Below are positions 8,912 to 19,374 of a stretch of DNA of 64,000 nucleotides, piece by piece; the first letter of the stretch is position 1; the number at the start of each line of letters is the position of its first letter. Location: positions 2,131,501-2,195,500 of the forward strand of contig NZ_JBBYXJ010000001.1 in NCBI RefSeq assembly GCF_039655775.1. Direction: 5' to 3'. Under the pieces are notes generated by a model. It was not told the origin of the DNA. It saw only the letters and a list, made by a program, of their open reading frames with translations, and did not search any database. The DNA comes from Iodidimonas sp. SYSU 1G8. GTDB taxonomy: Bacteria; Pseudomonadota; Alphaproteobacteria; SMXS01. The position numbers were made by a program, and so were the translations under genes.

Positions 8912-9136
8912 ATGCGCCGAGTGCTGATTGCCGCGCTGCTGTAGTTGCTGCCTGGCGGTAAGCTGATCGCCGACCGGGGCAACGCGCGCGAGATCATCAG
9001 GGCCGACGACATCGTTATGACCGACGACCATGTGTTCTGGAAGCAGGGCCCGGAGTTCCAGTTCCTTCCGAAGAAGAACCGCATGACCCACACCTCCGGT
9101 ACCGGTACGGACGAGCTGACCTGCGCCCGGCAATAG
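8912..9136 (+). pseudogene. Small secreted-protein gene interrupted by an in-frame amber codon
   Basis: An ATG at 8912 preceded by GAGGA opens a frame MRRVLIAALL, then TAG at 8942-8944, then continues in the same frame for 64 codons to a TAG at 9134-9136. The first ten residues look like a signal-peptide start, and the stop falls in the hydrophobic core. The rest (IIRADDIVMTDDHVFWKQ, a C-terminal DELTCARQ) looks like real protein but I do not recognise a family. A TTG just after the stop could restart translation but would lack the signal. Best read as a recently broken gene within a decaying region. Confidence 0.5.
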
Positions 9137-9215
9137 CCACGACACTCGGCCGGACCGACGATGAGCGGGAGATTGCTCCCACCGCCATGCCCGGGCGGTC
9201 GGCCGGCACAGCGCG

Positions 9216-9481
9216 CTACAGTGACATCACCGCCAGCAGGTCCTCGACCGACCGCGTGCCGAAACCGTCCGCCCTCAGGATCACCGGGCCATGGAGCTGC
9301 GCCCACCACAGCAGCGCGGGCGCATCCTCTCGCACTCGGTCGAGCAGCGGCTAGAAGCTGGCCGAGGCGCGCGCCTGAGCGGACTGCCCTCGGCTGCCCC
9401 CGGCATCAAACGGGAGGCGAACATCAGCCGGTACAGCTCCACGTTCTCCTCGCCGAACTTCAGGTAAGCGGCGCATTCGCA
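9216..9481 (-). pseudogene. TetR/AcrR-family regulator remnant (C-terminal domain only)
   Basis: Minus-strand translation gives AYLKFGEENVELYRLMF, then, in another frame, LLDRVREDAPALLWWAQLHG and a terminal SVEDLLAVMSL. These match the ligand-binding C-terminal domain typical of TetR regulators of the WHG type. There is at least one frameshift near the middle and an in-frame TAG at 9351-9353. The DNA-binding half is absent: homology stops where the divergent carotenoid-oxygenase remnant's ribosome-binding site begins. Assignment is from memory of the family pattern. Confidence 0.65.
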
Positions 9482-9493
9482 TAGGAGGTCTCC

Positions 9494-9700
9494 ATGAACA
9501 TGATGTCCAACACCGCGGCCCACGCAACGCAACCCCCGGCACCGGGACCACCGGCGCCCCTACCTGTTCGGCAATTTCGATCCGGTCGGGTGGAGACGAC
9601 CACCTTCGACCTGCCGGTCACCGGCCGCATCCCGCCGAGTTAAGAGCCGACTGCTGCACCTCGGCCCCAACCCGGCGCCCGGACACGGCGACGTCTCATG
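9494..9700 (+). pseudogene. Carotenoid-oxygenase (RPE65/lignostilbene dioxygenase) N-terminal remnant
   Basis: A well-formed AGGAGG at 9483-9488 precedes an ATG at 9494. After a Pro/Ala-rich start, family blocks appear in alternating frames: RPYLFGNFDPV (frame of 9555), VETTTFDLPVTGRIPP (frame of 9590), then, after a TAA in that frame at 9641, SRLLHLGPNPAPGHGDVSW (frame of 9651). This order matches the N-terminus of bacterial carotenoid oxygenases. Three frame changes and truncation after about 65 residues show it is dead. All four iron-ligand His residues of the family would lie beyond the break. It runs directly into the cas2 remnant. Confidence 0.7.
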
Positions 9701-9895
9701 GTTAAGGCACAATTTTCGGTCTTCGAGTGTGAGGTTGATCCGGCCCAATGGGCAGCATTGCTCGCTTCGCTGATGGCCCTGATCGATCCGGAGGTCGACA
9801 GCCTGCGCTTCTATCATTTGGGCAACGGCGTCCGGACGATAGAACACCATGGATCGAAGCGGCCGTTGGATCCAGACGGCGCGCTGGTCTTCTAG
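9698..9895 (+). pseudogene. cas2: Cas2 remnant, type I-C-like (C-terminal two thirds)
   Basis: The frame reads FSVFECEVDPAQWAALL, then LIDPEVDSLRFYHLG, then an IEHHGSKRPLDPDGAL tail and a stop. This is the conserved C-terminal part of Cas2 from type I-C systems (SVFEC, DPAQW, DSLRFY, LG, EH.G.K, DP.G). About 30 N-terminal residues are missing, including the first beta strand with the conserved catalytic Asp; upstream sequence belongs to a carotenoid-oxygenase remnant. The remaining frame has no stops, so loss may have been by one deletion or fusion event. No cas1, cas4 or cas3 is present in the window. Confidence 0.72.
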
Positions 9896-9963
9896 CTCAC
9901 ACCAGTTCGGCGCCCCGGGAATTGGAACACCCGCTGAGGTGATCTTATCTGGACCAACGTGCT

Positions 9964-9986
9964 GTCGCTCCCTCACGGGGGCATGG
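9964..9986 (+). repeat. Single decayed CRISPR-repeat-like sequence (type I-C style)
   Basis: About 70 bp after the cas2 remnant lies GTCGCTCCCTCACGGGGGC followed by ATGG. It resembles the 5' two thirds of type I-C repeats (GTCGC-stem-GTGGATTGAAAC), including the GCTCCC/GGGGGC-like stem. The GATTGAAAC end is not conserved. There is no second copy or regular spacing nearby, so this is at most a relic, placed where an array would start. Confidence 0.45.
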
Positions 9987-10647
<661 letters not shown>

Positions 10648-10741
10648 GCTGGGGTAGGCTTGTCTCGATGCGGCGGGAAACTAGCGATACAATCGGATAA
10701 AGTAAATGCCCGCGTGCACGGGAATCGTCAGGTCGGGCGTA

Positions 10742-10769
10742 TTGACTTGAAAAGACGAATCGCTATAGT
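10742..10769 (+). promoter_or_regulatory. Sigma-70-type promoter for rplU-rpmA
   Basis: TTGACT (10742-10747), a 16-nt spacer and TATAGT (10764-10769) lie about 80 bp before the rplU start, between the tRNA and the ribosomal-protein operon. Confidence 0.6.
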
Positions 10770-10851
10770 GCGCGCTCCGTTCGAGGGGGCCATCCCCTTC
10801 GAATAACGAATCTATGTACCGGGCATGCCGCCCCGCGAGAAGAGACGAAAA

Positions 10852-11166
10852 ATGTTCGCAGTAATCAAGACGGGCGGAAAACAGTACCGGGTCGCCGCCG
10901 GCGACGTGATCAAGGTCGAGAAGCTTGAAGCCGAAGCCGGCGCCGTTCTCACCCTGGGTGACGTTCTGGCCCTGGGCGATGGCGACAATGTCACCCTGGG
11001 CGCGCCGCTGGTCGATGGCGCTTCGGTGACCGCCGAGGTGCTGGAGCAGACCCGCGCCAAGAAGATCATCGTTTTCAAGAAGAAGCGCCGTCAGAACTAT
11101 CGCCGCAAGAACGGCCACCGCCAGCACCAGACGGTGCTGCGGATCACCGGCGTCTCGGCGAACTAA
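10852..11166 (+). CDS. rplU: 50S ribosomal protein L21
   Basis: A 104-residue L21 that binds 23S rRNA in the large subunit. It begins [18 protein letters not shown], the family's characteristic start, and carries the conserved basic [16 protein letters not shown] segment near residues 72-88 before the terminal TVLRITGV. The frame is open nine codons further upstream (10825), but the ATG at 10852 gives the usual length and N-terminus. It is followed after 12 nt by rpmA; the pair has its own promoter and terminator. Confidence 0.97.
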   Translation: MFAVIKTGGKQYRVAAGDVIKVEKLEAEAGAVLTLGDVLALGDGDNVTLGAPLVDGASVTAEVLEQTRAKKIIVFKKKRRQNYRRKNGHRQHQTVLRITGVSAN

Positions 11167-11178
11167 GGAGCACGACTC

Positions 11179-11436
11179 ATGGCACATAAGAAAGCAGGCG
11201 GCAGCTCGCGTAACGGTCGCGATTCGGACGGCCGCCGACTTGGCGTGAAGAAGTTCGGCGACGAAGCCGTCGTCGCGGGCAACATCATCATCCGTCAGCG
11301 TGGCACCAAGTGGCACCCCGGCGAGAACGTCGGCATGGGCAAGGATCACACCCTGTTCGCGCTGGTCGAAGGCCAGGTGAAGTTCTACGTGGGCCGCGGC
11401 GAGCGCGCCTATGTAAAGGTCGTCCCGGCGGCCTAG
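11179..11436 (+). CDS. rpmA: 50S ribosomal protein L27
   Basis: An 85-residue L27 at the peptidyl-transferase centre. It starts [16 protein letters not shown], the invariant N-terminal tail that reaches the tRNA acceptor ends, with no extra leader to be cleaved. KKFGDE and a [20 protein letters not shown] core follow. It is preceded by AAGGAG at about 11165-11170 and followed by a perfect intrinsic terminator. Confidence 0.98.
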   Translation: MAHKKAGGSSRNGRDSDGRRLGVKKFGDEAVVAGNIIIRQRGTKWHPGENVGMGKDHTLFALVEGQVKFYVGRGERAYVKVVPAA

Positions 11437-11462
11437 ATATCCTTTCGAATGGTTGTCCGACC

Positions 11463-12567
<1,105 letters not shown>

Positions 12568-12576
12568 GCCACCGCC

Positions 12577-13692
12577 ATGCGATTCGATTTCCTCGGCGCG
12601 CGGCGCATCGTCATCAAGATCGGCTCGGCCACCCTGGTGGACAAGCGCACCGGCCTGCGGCGCGGCTGGCTCGCCTCGCTGGCCGAGGACATCGTGGCGC
12701 TGCGGGCGCGCGGCACCCAGGTGGTGATCGTCTCGTCCGGCGCCGTCGCGCTGGGCTCGCCGCTGCTGGGGCCCGAGTTCAACCGCTCGCGGCTCGCCGA
12801 CAGCCAGGCCGCCGCCGCGGTCGGCCAGATCAAGCTGGCGCATGCCTATCAGGAAACCATGGCGCGGCACGACATCACCGTCGCCCAGATTCTGCTGACC
12901 CTGGACGACACCGAGGTGCGCCGCCGCTACCTCAACGCGCGCGAGACCATCGAGGCGCTGGTGCGGCTGGGCGCCCTGCCCGTCATCAACGAGAACGACA
13001 CCGTCGCGACCACCGAACTGCGCTATGGCGACAACGACCGGCTGGCCGCGCGCGTCGCCCAGATGATCTCGGCCGATTGCCTCGTCATCCTGTCCGACGT
13101 GGACGGCCTCTATTCCGCCGACCCGAGCGAGGATGCCTCGGCCACCCTGTTCACCCACATTCCCCGGATCACCCAGGAGATCGAGGACATGGCGGGCGAG
13201 CCCAAGGCCGATGGCGTCGGCAGCGGCGGCATGATCACCAAGCTCGCCGCCGCCAAGATCGCCGTGCCGTCGGGCTGTCACGTATTGATCGTCAACGGCA
13301 AGCCGGACCATCCCATCGGGCGCTACCGCGACACGGGCGTGGGCACCTGGTTCGAGGCGCACGAGGCGCCGCTGACCGTGCGCAAGCAATGGATCGCCGG
13401 GACACTGAAGCCGACGGCGGTACTGACCGTGGACAAGGGCGCCGAAGGCGCGCTGCGCCAGGGCAAGAGCCTGCTGGCGGCCGGCGTGACCGCGATTCGC
13501 GGTGTGTTCGAGCGGGGCGACACGGTCACCGTGCAGAACGCGGACGGACGCGAGCTCGCGCGCGGGCTCGTCGCCTATTCAAGCGACGAGGCGCGCCGTA
13601 TCATGGGGCGCCGGAGCGACGCCATCGAGGAACTGCTGGGATACAAGGGACGCGGCGCGGTGATCCACCGGGATCATCTGGTGCTGCTGTAG
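12577..13692 (+). CDS. proB: Glutamate 5-kinase
   Basis: A 371-residue enzyme phosphorylating glutamate, the first committed step of proline synthesis and normally feedback-inhibited by proline. The amino-acid kinase domain (about 8-260) shows [20 protein letters not shown]-type [18 protein letters not shown] and [17 protein letters not shown] domain follows (about 280-360). The gene directly precedes proA, which uses the unstable acyl phosphate, so co-expression is expected. Confidence 0.97.
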   Translation: MRFDFLGARRIVIKIGSATLVDKRTGLRRGWLASLAEDIVALRARGTQVVIVSSGAVALGSPLLGPEFNRSRLADSQAAAAVGQIKLAHAYQETMARHDITVAQILLTLDDTEVRRRYLNARETIEALVRLGALPVINENDTVATTELRYGDNDRLAARVAQMISADCLVILSDVDGLYSADPSEDASATLFTHIPRITQEIEDMAGEPKADGVGSGGMITKLAAAKIAVPSGCHVLIVNGKPDHPIGRYRDTGVGTWFEAHEAPLTVRKQWIAGTLKPTAVLTVDKGAEGALRQGKSLLAAGVTAIRGVFERGDTVTVQNADGRELARGLVAYSSDEARRIMGRRSDAIEELLGYKGRGAVIHRDHLVLL

Positions 13693-13702
13693 GAGACACG
13701 CC

Positions 13703-14989
13703 ATGACCGTCGCGGAAATGCGCACGCCCGCCACCGACATCGCCGCCATCATGAAGGCGCTGGGAGACGCGGCCAAGGCGGCGGCGCGGCTGCTGTCGAC
13801 CGCCCCGACCGAGGCCAAGAACGCGGCGCTGCGCCACGCCGCCCAGGCCGTGCGCGACCGGGCGGACGAGATTCTGGCCGCCAATGCCCGCGACCTGGCC
13901 TCGGCCCGCGAACGCGGGCTCGGCCACGCGCTGCTCGACCGCCTGACCCTGACGCCCGATCGCGTCGCCGGCATGGCCAAGGGGCTCGACGAGGTCGCCG
14001 CCCTGGCCGATCCCGTCGGCGCCGTGATGGACGAATGGGACCGCCCCAACGGGCTGCGCATCGCCCGCGTGCGCGTGCCGCTGGGCGTGATCGGCATCAT
14101 CTATGAATCGCGCCCCAACGTGACGGCCGACGCCGGCGCGCTGGCGCTGAAGGCGGGCAACGCGGCGATCCTGCGCGGCGGCTCCGAGGCGGTGAACTCC
14201 AACCGCGCCATCATGGAATGCCTGGCCGAAGGCCTGGACAAGGCCGGCCTGCCCGCCGCCTCCATCCAGCTGGTGCCGACCCAGGACCGTGACGCGGTCG
14301 GCATCATGCTGCGCATGGCCGATACCATCGACGTCATCGTGCCGCGCGGCGGCCGCTCGCTGGTCGAGCGGGTGCAGAACGAGGCCCGAATCCCCGTGTT
14401 CGCCCATCTGGACGGCATCTGCCATACCTATGTCCACGAGGCCGCCGATCTGGCCAAGGCCCGCGCCATCGTCGTGAACGGCAAGATGCGACGGACCGGG
14501 GTGTGCGGCGCCACCGAATGCCTGCTGATCGACCGCAAGGTGGCCGGCACCCATCTGAAGCCCATCGTCGAGGACCTCATCGCCAAGGGGTGCGAAGTGC
14601 GCGGCGACGCGGACGCCCGGGCGGTGGACAGCCGGATCGTGCCGGCGACGGACGCGGACTGGGGCACCGAGTTCCTCGACGCCATCATCGCCGTGCGCGT
14701 GGTGGACGGGATCGACGAGGCCATGGACCACATTGCCCGCTATGGCTCCAGCCACACCGAGTCCATCGTCACCGAGGACAGGCGGGCCGCCGAGCGGTTC
14801 CTCGCCGAGGTCGGCTCGGCCATCGTGCTGCACAACGCCTCGACCCAGTTCGCCGATGGCGGCGAGTTCGGCATGGGCGCCGAGATCGGCATCTCCACCG
14901 GCAAGATGCACGCGCGCGGCCCGGTCGGCGTCGAACAATTGACCATCTTCAAATATGTGGTTCGGGGTGACGGCCAGATCCGCCCCTGA
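13703..14989 (+). CDS. proA: Gamma-glutamyl phosphate reductase
   Basis: A 428-residue aldehyde-dehydrogenase-fold enzyme reducing gamma-glutamyl phosphate with NADPH to the semialdehyde of proline synthesis. Recognisable blocks are [17 protein letters not shown], the nucleotide-binding [15 protein letters not shown], and the catalytic Cys in TGVCGATEC near residue 267. The C-terminus [20 protein letters not shown] is the family signature. Ribosome-binding GGAG lies just upstream and proB ends 10 nt before. nadD begins inside its last codons. Confidence 0.98.
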   Translation: MTVAEMRTPATDIAAIMKALGDAAKAAARLLSTAPTEAKNAALRHAAQAVRDRADEILAANARDLASARERGLGHALLDRLTLTPDRVAGMAKGLDEVAALADPVGAVMDEWDRPNGLRIARVRVPLGVIGIIYESRPNVTADAGALALKAGNAAILRGGSEAVNSNRAIMECLAEGLDKAGLPAASIQLVPTQDRDAVGIMLRMADTIDVIVPRGGRSLVERVQNEARIPVFAHLDGICHTYVHEAADLAKARAIVVNGKMRRTGVCGATECLLIDRKVAGTHLKPIVEDLIAKGCEVRGDADARAVDSRIVPATDADWGTEFLDAIIAVRVVDGIDEAMDHIARYGSSHTESIVTEDRRAAERFLAEVGSAIVLHNASTQFADGGEFGMGAEIGISTGKMHARGPVGVEQLTIFKYVVRGDGQIRP

Positions 14990-15617
14990 TCCGCGCGCGC
15001 CCAATCCCCTGTCGGGGATGTGGCGCGGCCGCAGGGTCGGGCTGCTCGGCGGCTCGTTCAATCCGGCGCACCAGGCGCATCTGCTGGTCACCCGGCAGGC
15101 GCTGGTCCGGCTCGGGCTGGACGAGGTTTGGTGGCTGGTATCGCCGCAGAACCCGCTGAAATCCAGCAGGGACATGGCGCCGCAGGCCGAGAGGCTGGCG
15201 GAGGCGACTCGGGTCTCGTCCGACAGGCGCATCCGTCCCACCATCATCGAGACCGCGCTCGGCACCCGATTCACCGTCGATACGCTGGCCGAACTGCGCC
15301 GCCGCTTCCCGCTCACCCGCTTCGTGTGGCTGATGGGTGCGGACAATTTGCAACAGGTGACGCGCTGGAAGCACTGGACGCGCCTGTTCGCCCTCGCCCC
15401 GGTTGCGATTTTCGGCCGGCCGACCTATTCTTTACGCGCAATGTCCAGCACGGCGGCAAAAAGATTCGGCACGCGGCGCATTCCGGTGGAGCAGGCGCGC
15501 GATCTGGCGGGGATGGTTCCCCCGGCATGGACGTTTATTCATTTGAGGCACGAGCCCACCTCGGCGACCGCGATACGCGCGGCCCGGCGCGCCTCCAGCA
15601 GGAGCAGTGTAGATTAG
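14955..15617 (+). CDS. nadD: Nicotinate-nucleotide adenylyltransferase
   Basis: A nucleotidyltransferase making deamido-NAD from nicotinate mononucleotide and ATP. It carries [14 protein letters not shown] with the (H/T)xGH-type ATP site, [11 protein letters not shown], and a terminal TSATAIRAA resembling the SSTxIR motif. The frame is open from an ATG at 14955, 35 nt inside proA, giving 220 residues; the ATG at 15018 ([12 protein letters not shown]) gives a more typical N-terminus, so the true start is uncertain. rsfS overlaps its last codons. Confidence 0.95.
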   Translation: MWFGVTARSAPDPRAPNPLSGMWRGRRVGLLGGSFNPAHQAHLLVTRQALVRLGLDEVWWLVSPQNPLKSSRDMAPQAERLAEATRVSSDRRIRPTIIETALGTRFTVDTLAELRRRFPLTRFVWLMGADNLQQVTRWKHWTRLFALAPVAIFGRPTYSLRAMSSTAAKRFGTRRIPVEQARDLAGMVPPAWTFIHLRHEPTSATAIRAARRASSRSSVD

Positions 15618-15984
15618 TACACAGCAGATTCAGACTTCCAGCGACCCGCTTTTATCGCTGATACAGAAGTCACTCGATGACGACCAGGCATCCGAAATCG
15701 TCACCATCGACCTCCGGGGCAAGACCAGCCTCGCCGATTACATGCTGATCGCCACCGGGCGTTCGGCCCGCCACGTCACGGCGGTCGCCGAGCATCTGGG
15801 CGAGACCCTGCGCGCCTCCGGCCATCGTCAGTTCCAGATCGAGGGCCTGCCGGCCGCCGACTGGGTGCTGATCGACGCCGGGGATGTCATCGTCCACCTG
15901 TTCCGCCCGGAAGTGCGGTCGTTCTACAATCTGGAAAAGATGTGGTCGCCCGCCCTGATCGACGCACTGGAGACGGCATCCTAA
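15613..15984 (+). CDS. rsfS: Ribosomal silencing factor RsfS, apparent ATT start
   Basis: RsfS binds L14 and blocks subunit joining in starvation. The conserved region SLDDDQASEIVTIDLRGK-TSLADYMLIATGRSARHV runs from about residue 20, with the HLFRPEVRSFYNLEKMW block near the end. Between the upstream in-frame stop (15610-15612) and an internal ATG at 15742, which would delete a third of the domain, there is no ATG, GTG or TTG. ATT at 15613 sits 8 nt after GGAG (15601-15604) and gives 123 residues, a normal length; it overlaps the nadD stop. A CTG at 15658 is a weaker alternative. Confidence 0.85.
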   Translation: MSTQQIQTSSDPLLSLIQKSLDDDQASEIVTIDLRGKTSLADYMLIATGRSARHVTAVAEHLGETLRASGHRQFQIEGLPAADWVLIDAGDVIVHLFRPEVRSFYNLEKMWSPALIDALETAS

Positions 15985-16051
15985 ACGCCGCCGCGCAGGC
16001 GACGGCCCGTCGCAGTCTCCCGGCCCGCCCCGGGACGGATGCGTTTGTTTC

Positions 16052-16513
16052 ATGAACCTGACCATCATCGCCGTCGGACGCGCCAAGGCCGGCCCGGAAC
16101 GGGACCTGTTCGACGACTACCGCAAGCGCCTGCCCTGGACGCTCGACGTGGTCGAGGTCGAGGAAAAGCGTCCGCTGGACGCGGCCACATTGCGCGAAAA
16201 GGAAGCCGGCCTGCTGCTGGCCAAGGTCCCTTCGGGATCGGTGGTCGTCGCCCTGGACGGGCGCGGCGAGAAACCCACCAGCGAAGCCTTCGCGGCGCGC
16301 ATGGGCGCCTGGCGAGATGGCGGCAACTCGCGGGTTTCCTTCCTCATCGGCGGCGCCACGGGCCACGGCAAGGGCGTCCGGGCGCGGGCCGATTACACAT
16401 TTTCGCTCGGTGATTTGACATGGCCGCACATGCTGGTTCGCGCTATGTTGGCCGAACAATTGTACCGGGCCTGGAGCATCCTGGCGAACCATCCCTACCA
16501 CAGGGCCGGTTGA
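16052..16513 (+). CDS. rlmH: 23S rRNA pseudouridine-1915 N3-methyltransferase
   Basis: A 153-residue SPOUT methyltransferase acting on helix 69 of 23S rRNA in assembled 70S ribosomes. It shows the trefoil-knot SAM site FLIGGATGHG near residue 98, LGDLTWPHML and the invariant C-terminal ending NHPYHRA. Size is exactly that of the family. It is downstream of rsfS, the usual order, with a 67-nt gap. Confidence 0.97.
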   Translation: MNLTIIAVGRAKAGPERDLFDDYRKRLPWTLDVVEVEEKRPLDAATLREKEAGLLLAKVPSGSVVVALDGRGEKPTSEAFAARMGAWRDGGNSRVSFLIGGATGHGKGVRARADYTFSLGDLTWPHMLVRAMLAEQLYRAWSILANHPYHRAG

Positions 16514-16552
16514 CGCCTATCTCCCTTCTAACCGCGTGAACTTGACGGAACC

Positions 16553-18145
16553 ATGACTGAAACGACCCTCTCTGCGAACCGGCGGCCGCGTCCGGCGGTG
16601 CTGTGCATCTTGGACGGCTGGGGACACCGGACCGAGCGCGAGAACAACGCCTACCTCCAGGCGAACACGCCGAACCTGGACCGCTTGTTCGCCACCTCGC
16701 CCCATGCCCTGCTGAACACTTCGGGCGAGGCGGTCGGCCTGCCCGATGGCCAGATGGGCAATTCGGAGGTCGGCCACATGAATCTGGGCGGCGGCCGTGT
16801 CCTCGTGCAGGACCTGCCCAAGATCGACGTCGCCATTCTCAACGGCTCGCTGGCCGCCAATCCGCGTCTCACCGACGCCATCGCCCGTGTCAAGACGGCC
16901 GGCGGCGCCTTCCACGTCATGGGCCTGCTGTCGCCTGGCGGCGTCCATTCCCATCAGGATCATCTCGTGGCGCTGGCGCGCATCATCAGTGGCGCCGGCG
17001 TTTCCGTGGTTCTGCACGGGTTTCTGGACGGCCGCGACACGCCGCCTTCGAGCGCCCGTGAGTTCACGCGTGAGGTCGAGGCCGCCATTGCCCCGCTGCC
17101 CGGCGTGCGCTTCGGCACGGTCATCGGCCGCTTCTATGCCATGGACCGGGACAAGCGGTGGGATCGGGTCGAGAAGGCCTATGCCGCCATGGTGCGCGGC
17201 GAAGGCAACCAAGCGCCAAGCGCCGACGCCGCCATCGCCGCCAGCTATGACTCCGGCGTGACCGACGAGTTCGTGCTGCCGGCGGTACTGGACGGCTACA
17301 CCGGCATGAAGGATGGCGATGGCCTGCTGATGTCCAATTTCCGCGCCGACCGGGCCCGCGAGATCCTGACCGCGCTGGTCGACCCCACGTTCGACGGTTT
17401 CGGCCGCCATCCGCTGGTGGCGTTCTCGGCGGTGCTGGGCATGGTGGAGTATTCGTCCGCCCTCACGCCGTTCGTGCCCGCCTTGTTCCCGGCCGAGAAG
17501 GTCGCCAACACGCTGGGCGAGGCGGTCTCGCGCGCCGGGCTGAAGCAGCTGCGCATCGCCGAAACCGAGAAATATGCCCACGTGACCTTCTTCTTCAACG
17601 GCGGCGAGGAAGCCGTGTTCGAGAACGAGGACCGTATTCTCGTCCCCTCGCCCCAGGTCGCCACCTATGATCTGAAGCCGGAAATGTCAGCCGAGGAAGT
17701 GGCCGACCGCCTGGTCGAGGCCATCGCCGCCGACAAGTACGACCTGATCGTCGTCAACTTCGCCAATCCGGACATGGTCGGGCACACCGGCATCCTGTCG
17801 GCCGCCATCAAGGCCATGGAAGCGGTGGACGCCGCGGTCGGCCGGCTCGATGCCGCCGTGAGGGCGCGTGGCGGCGTCATGCTGGTCACGGCCGATCACG
17901 GCAATCTGGAACTGATGACCGATCCGGACACGGGCGATGCCTTCACCCAGCACACCACGTTCCAGGTACCGGTCGTGCTGTCCAACGCCGGCGATGTGAC
18001 GCTGCGCGACGGCGCCCTGTCGGACGTGGCGCCCACCATGCTGTCGCTGATGGGCATCGCCAAGCCCGCCGAGATGACCGGCCAGTCCCTGATTCTGCCG
18101 GCCCGGCCCGCGGCGCTGCCCCGGGAGGCCCGTGCCCAGGCGTGA
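16553..18145 (+). CDS. gpmI: 2,3-bisphosphoglycerate-independent phosphoglycerate mutase
   Basis: A 530-residue Mn-dependent glycolytic mutase of the alkaline-phosphatase superfamily. Metal and catalytic residues are in place: DGWG (D21), the phospho-accepting Ser in MGNSEVGHMNLG (S71), HGFLDGRDTPP, the NFRADRAR block and the C-terminal TADHGNLE. Length is normal. The first 12 residues are variable. Its TGA overlaps the GTG start of the EnvC-like gene. Confidence 0.98.
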   Translation: MTETTLSANRRPRPAVLCILDGWGHRTERENNAYLQANTPNLDRLFATSPHALLNTSGEAVGLPDGQMGNSEVGHMNLGGGRVLVQDLPKIDVAILNGSLAANPRLTDAIARVKTAGGAFHVMGLLSPGGVHSHQDHLVALARIISGAGVSVVLHGFLDGRDTPPSSAREFTREVEAAIAPLPGVRFGTVIGRFYAMDRDKRWDRVEKAYAAMVRGEGNQAPSADAAIAASYDSGVTDEFVLPAVLDGYTGMKDGDGLLMSNFRADRAREILTALVDPTFDGFGRHPLVAFSAVLGMVEYSSALTPFVPALFPAEKVANTLGEAVSRAGLKQLRIAETEKYAHVTFFFNGGEEAVFENEDRILVPSPQVATYDLKPEMSAEEVADRLVEAIAADKYDLIVVNFANPDMVGHTGILSAAIKAMEAVDAAVGRLDAAVRARGGVMLVTADHGNLELMTDPDTGDAFTQHTTFQVPVVLSNAGDVTLRDGALSDVAPTMLSLMGIAKPAEMTGQSLILPARPAALPREARAQA

Positions 18146-19359
18146 CCTTGCCCCGGCGTGATCTCGCCGGGTCCTTGTGCCTGGCGGCGCTGATCCTGCT
18201 GATGGCGGGCGGGACTGCTTTTGCCGCGCCCCCGAACAAGGGAGAAGCGCAGGATCGTCTGCAATCCATCAAGCAGGAAATGGACGAGGCCGCGGCCAAG
18301 CGCAAGAAATTGGCCCAGGAAGCCGCGGCGCTGAAGGAAGAGGAACGCAAGCTGTCGGTGGCGCTGGTCGAGGCCGCCGCCCGCACCCGCGAGCATGAAG
18401 TCCGCATCCAGGCGCTGGAAGAACAGCTGACCGATCTTCAGGCGCGCGAGGTCGACGCCGCCCGGACGCTGGAGACCAAATCCAACGATCTGGCATCGTC
18501 GATGGCCGCCATGCAACGTCTGTCGCGCCAGCCGACCGCCGCGCTGGTCCTGCGCCCCGCCAGCGTGGACGACACCGCGCGTACCGCGATCGTCCTGGAC
18601 CGCGTGCGCGACGCCCTGGTCCGGCAGGCCGCGGACCTGCGGTCCCAGATGGAGGATCTGCGCACCTTGCGGCAGAACATCGAGCTGCAGCAGGCGGCCT
18701 TGCGGACCCAGCATGAGGAACTGGCGGCGCGCCAGAAGGACGTCGACCGGCTGCTGGCGGATAAGAAGGCCAGCCGCACCAGCACCGAGTCCGCGGCGAA
18801 GAAGGAAGCCGAGCGCGCGCGCAAGCTGGCCAAGGACGCCAAGTCCATCGAGGCCCTGCTGCGCAAGCTCGAGGAACAGGCCCGCAGGGACCGCGAGCGC
18901 GAACGCGAACGCGAGAAGGCACGCAAGACGCCCAAGAAACCCGACGGTCCCGCATTCTCGGGCGCCGAGGGCAAGTTGCCCCTGCCCGTGCAGGGCAAGA
19001 TCATCCGCCGCTTCCAGGACAAGGACGATTCCGGGCGTGCCTCGAGCGGGATTTACGTGGAGGCGCGCGGCTCGGCGCAGGTCATCTCGCCTCATGACGG
19101 CAAAGTGGTGTTCGCCGGCCCGTTCCGCGATTACGGGCAGCTATTGATCATCGATCATGGTGAGGGATATCATACGCTTCTAGCGGGTATGGGCCAGATC
19201 GACGCCGCCGTGTCGCAATCGGTCCTTGCCGGCGAGCCCGTTGGACAAATGGGGCCTGAACGCGCGGGACCGGCGCGCGACTCCAAACCAAGACTATATA
19301 TTGAACTGCGACGCAATGGTCGCTCGATAAACCCGCTGCCATGGCTCGCGGGTCGGTGA
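18142..19359 (+). CDS. Murein hydrolase activator EnvC-like (coiled coil plus degenerate LytM)
   Basis: A 405-residue periplasmic protein. An N-terminal signal peptide (SLCLAALILLMAGGTAFA) is followed by a long Glu/Lys/Arg/Ala coiled coil (about 30-260) and a C-terminal LytM/M23 domain (about 280-400). The zinc and catalytic residues of M23 peptidases are missing: the HxxxD site reads SSGIYVE and the HxH strand reads LYIELR. It should therefore activate amidases rather than cut murein, as known for EnvC. GTG start, GTGA overlap with gpmI. The ctpA gene follows after 15 nt. Confidence 0.88.
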   Translation: MTLPRRDLAGSLCLAALILLMAGGTAFAAPPNKGEAQDRLQSIKQEMDEAAAKRKKLAQEAAALKEEERKLSVALVEAAARTREHEVRIQALEEQLTDLQAREVDAARTLETKSNDLASSMAAMQRLSRQPTAALVLRPASVDDTARTAIVLDRVRDALVRQAADLRSQMEDLRTLRQNIELQQAALRTQHEELAARQKDVDRLLADKKASRTSTESAAKKEAERARKLAKDAKSIEALLRKLEEQARRDREREREREKARKTPKKPDGPAFSGAEGKLPLPVQGKIIRRFQDKDDSGRASSGIYVEARGSAQVISPHDGKVVFAGPFRDYGQLLIIDHGEGYHTLLAGMGQIDAAVSQSVLAGEPVGQMGPERAGPARDSKPRLYIELRRNGRSINPLPWLAGR

Positions 19360-19374
19360 CAGAAAGGTGTGTGG

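Noticed and set aside
8945-9136. Restart at TTG after the amber codon as a functional gene
   Set aside because: There is no ribosome-binding site in place and the signal sequence would be lost; a broken gene is simpler.
18438-19022. A Ser/Arg-rich minus-strand frame opposite the EnvC-like gene
   Set aside because: It mirrors the Glu/Lys/Arg coiled-coil codons of the real gene.
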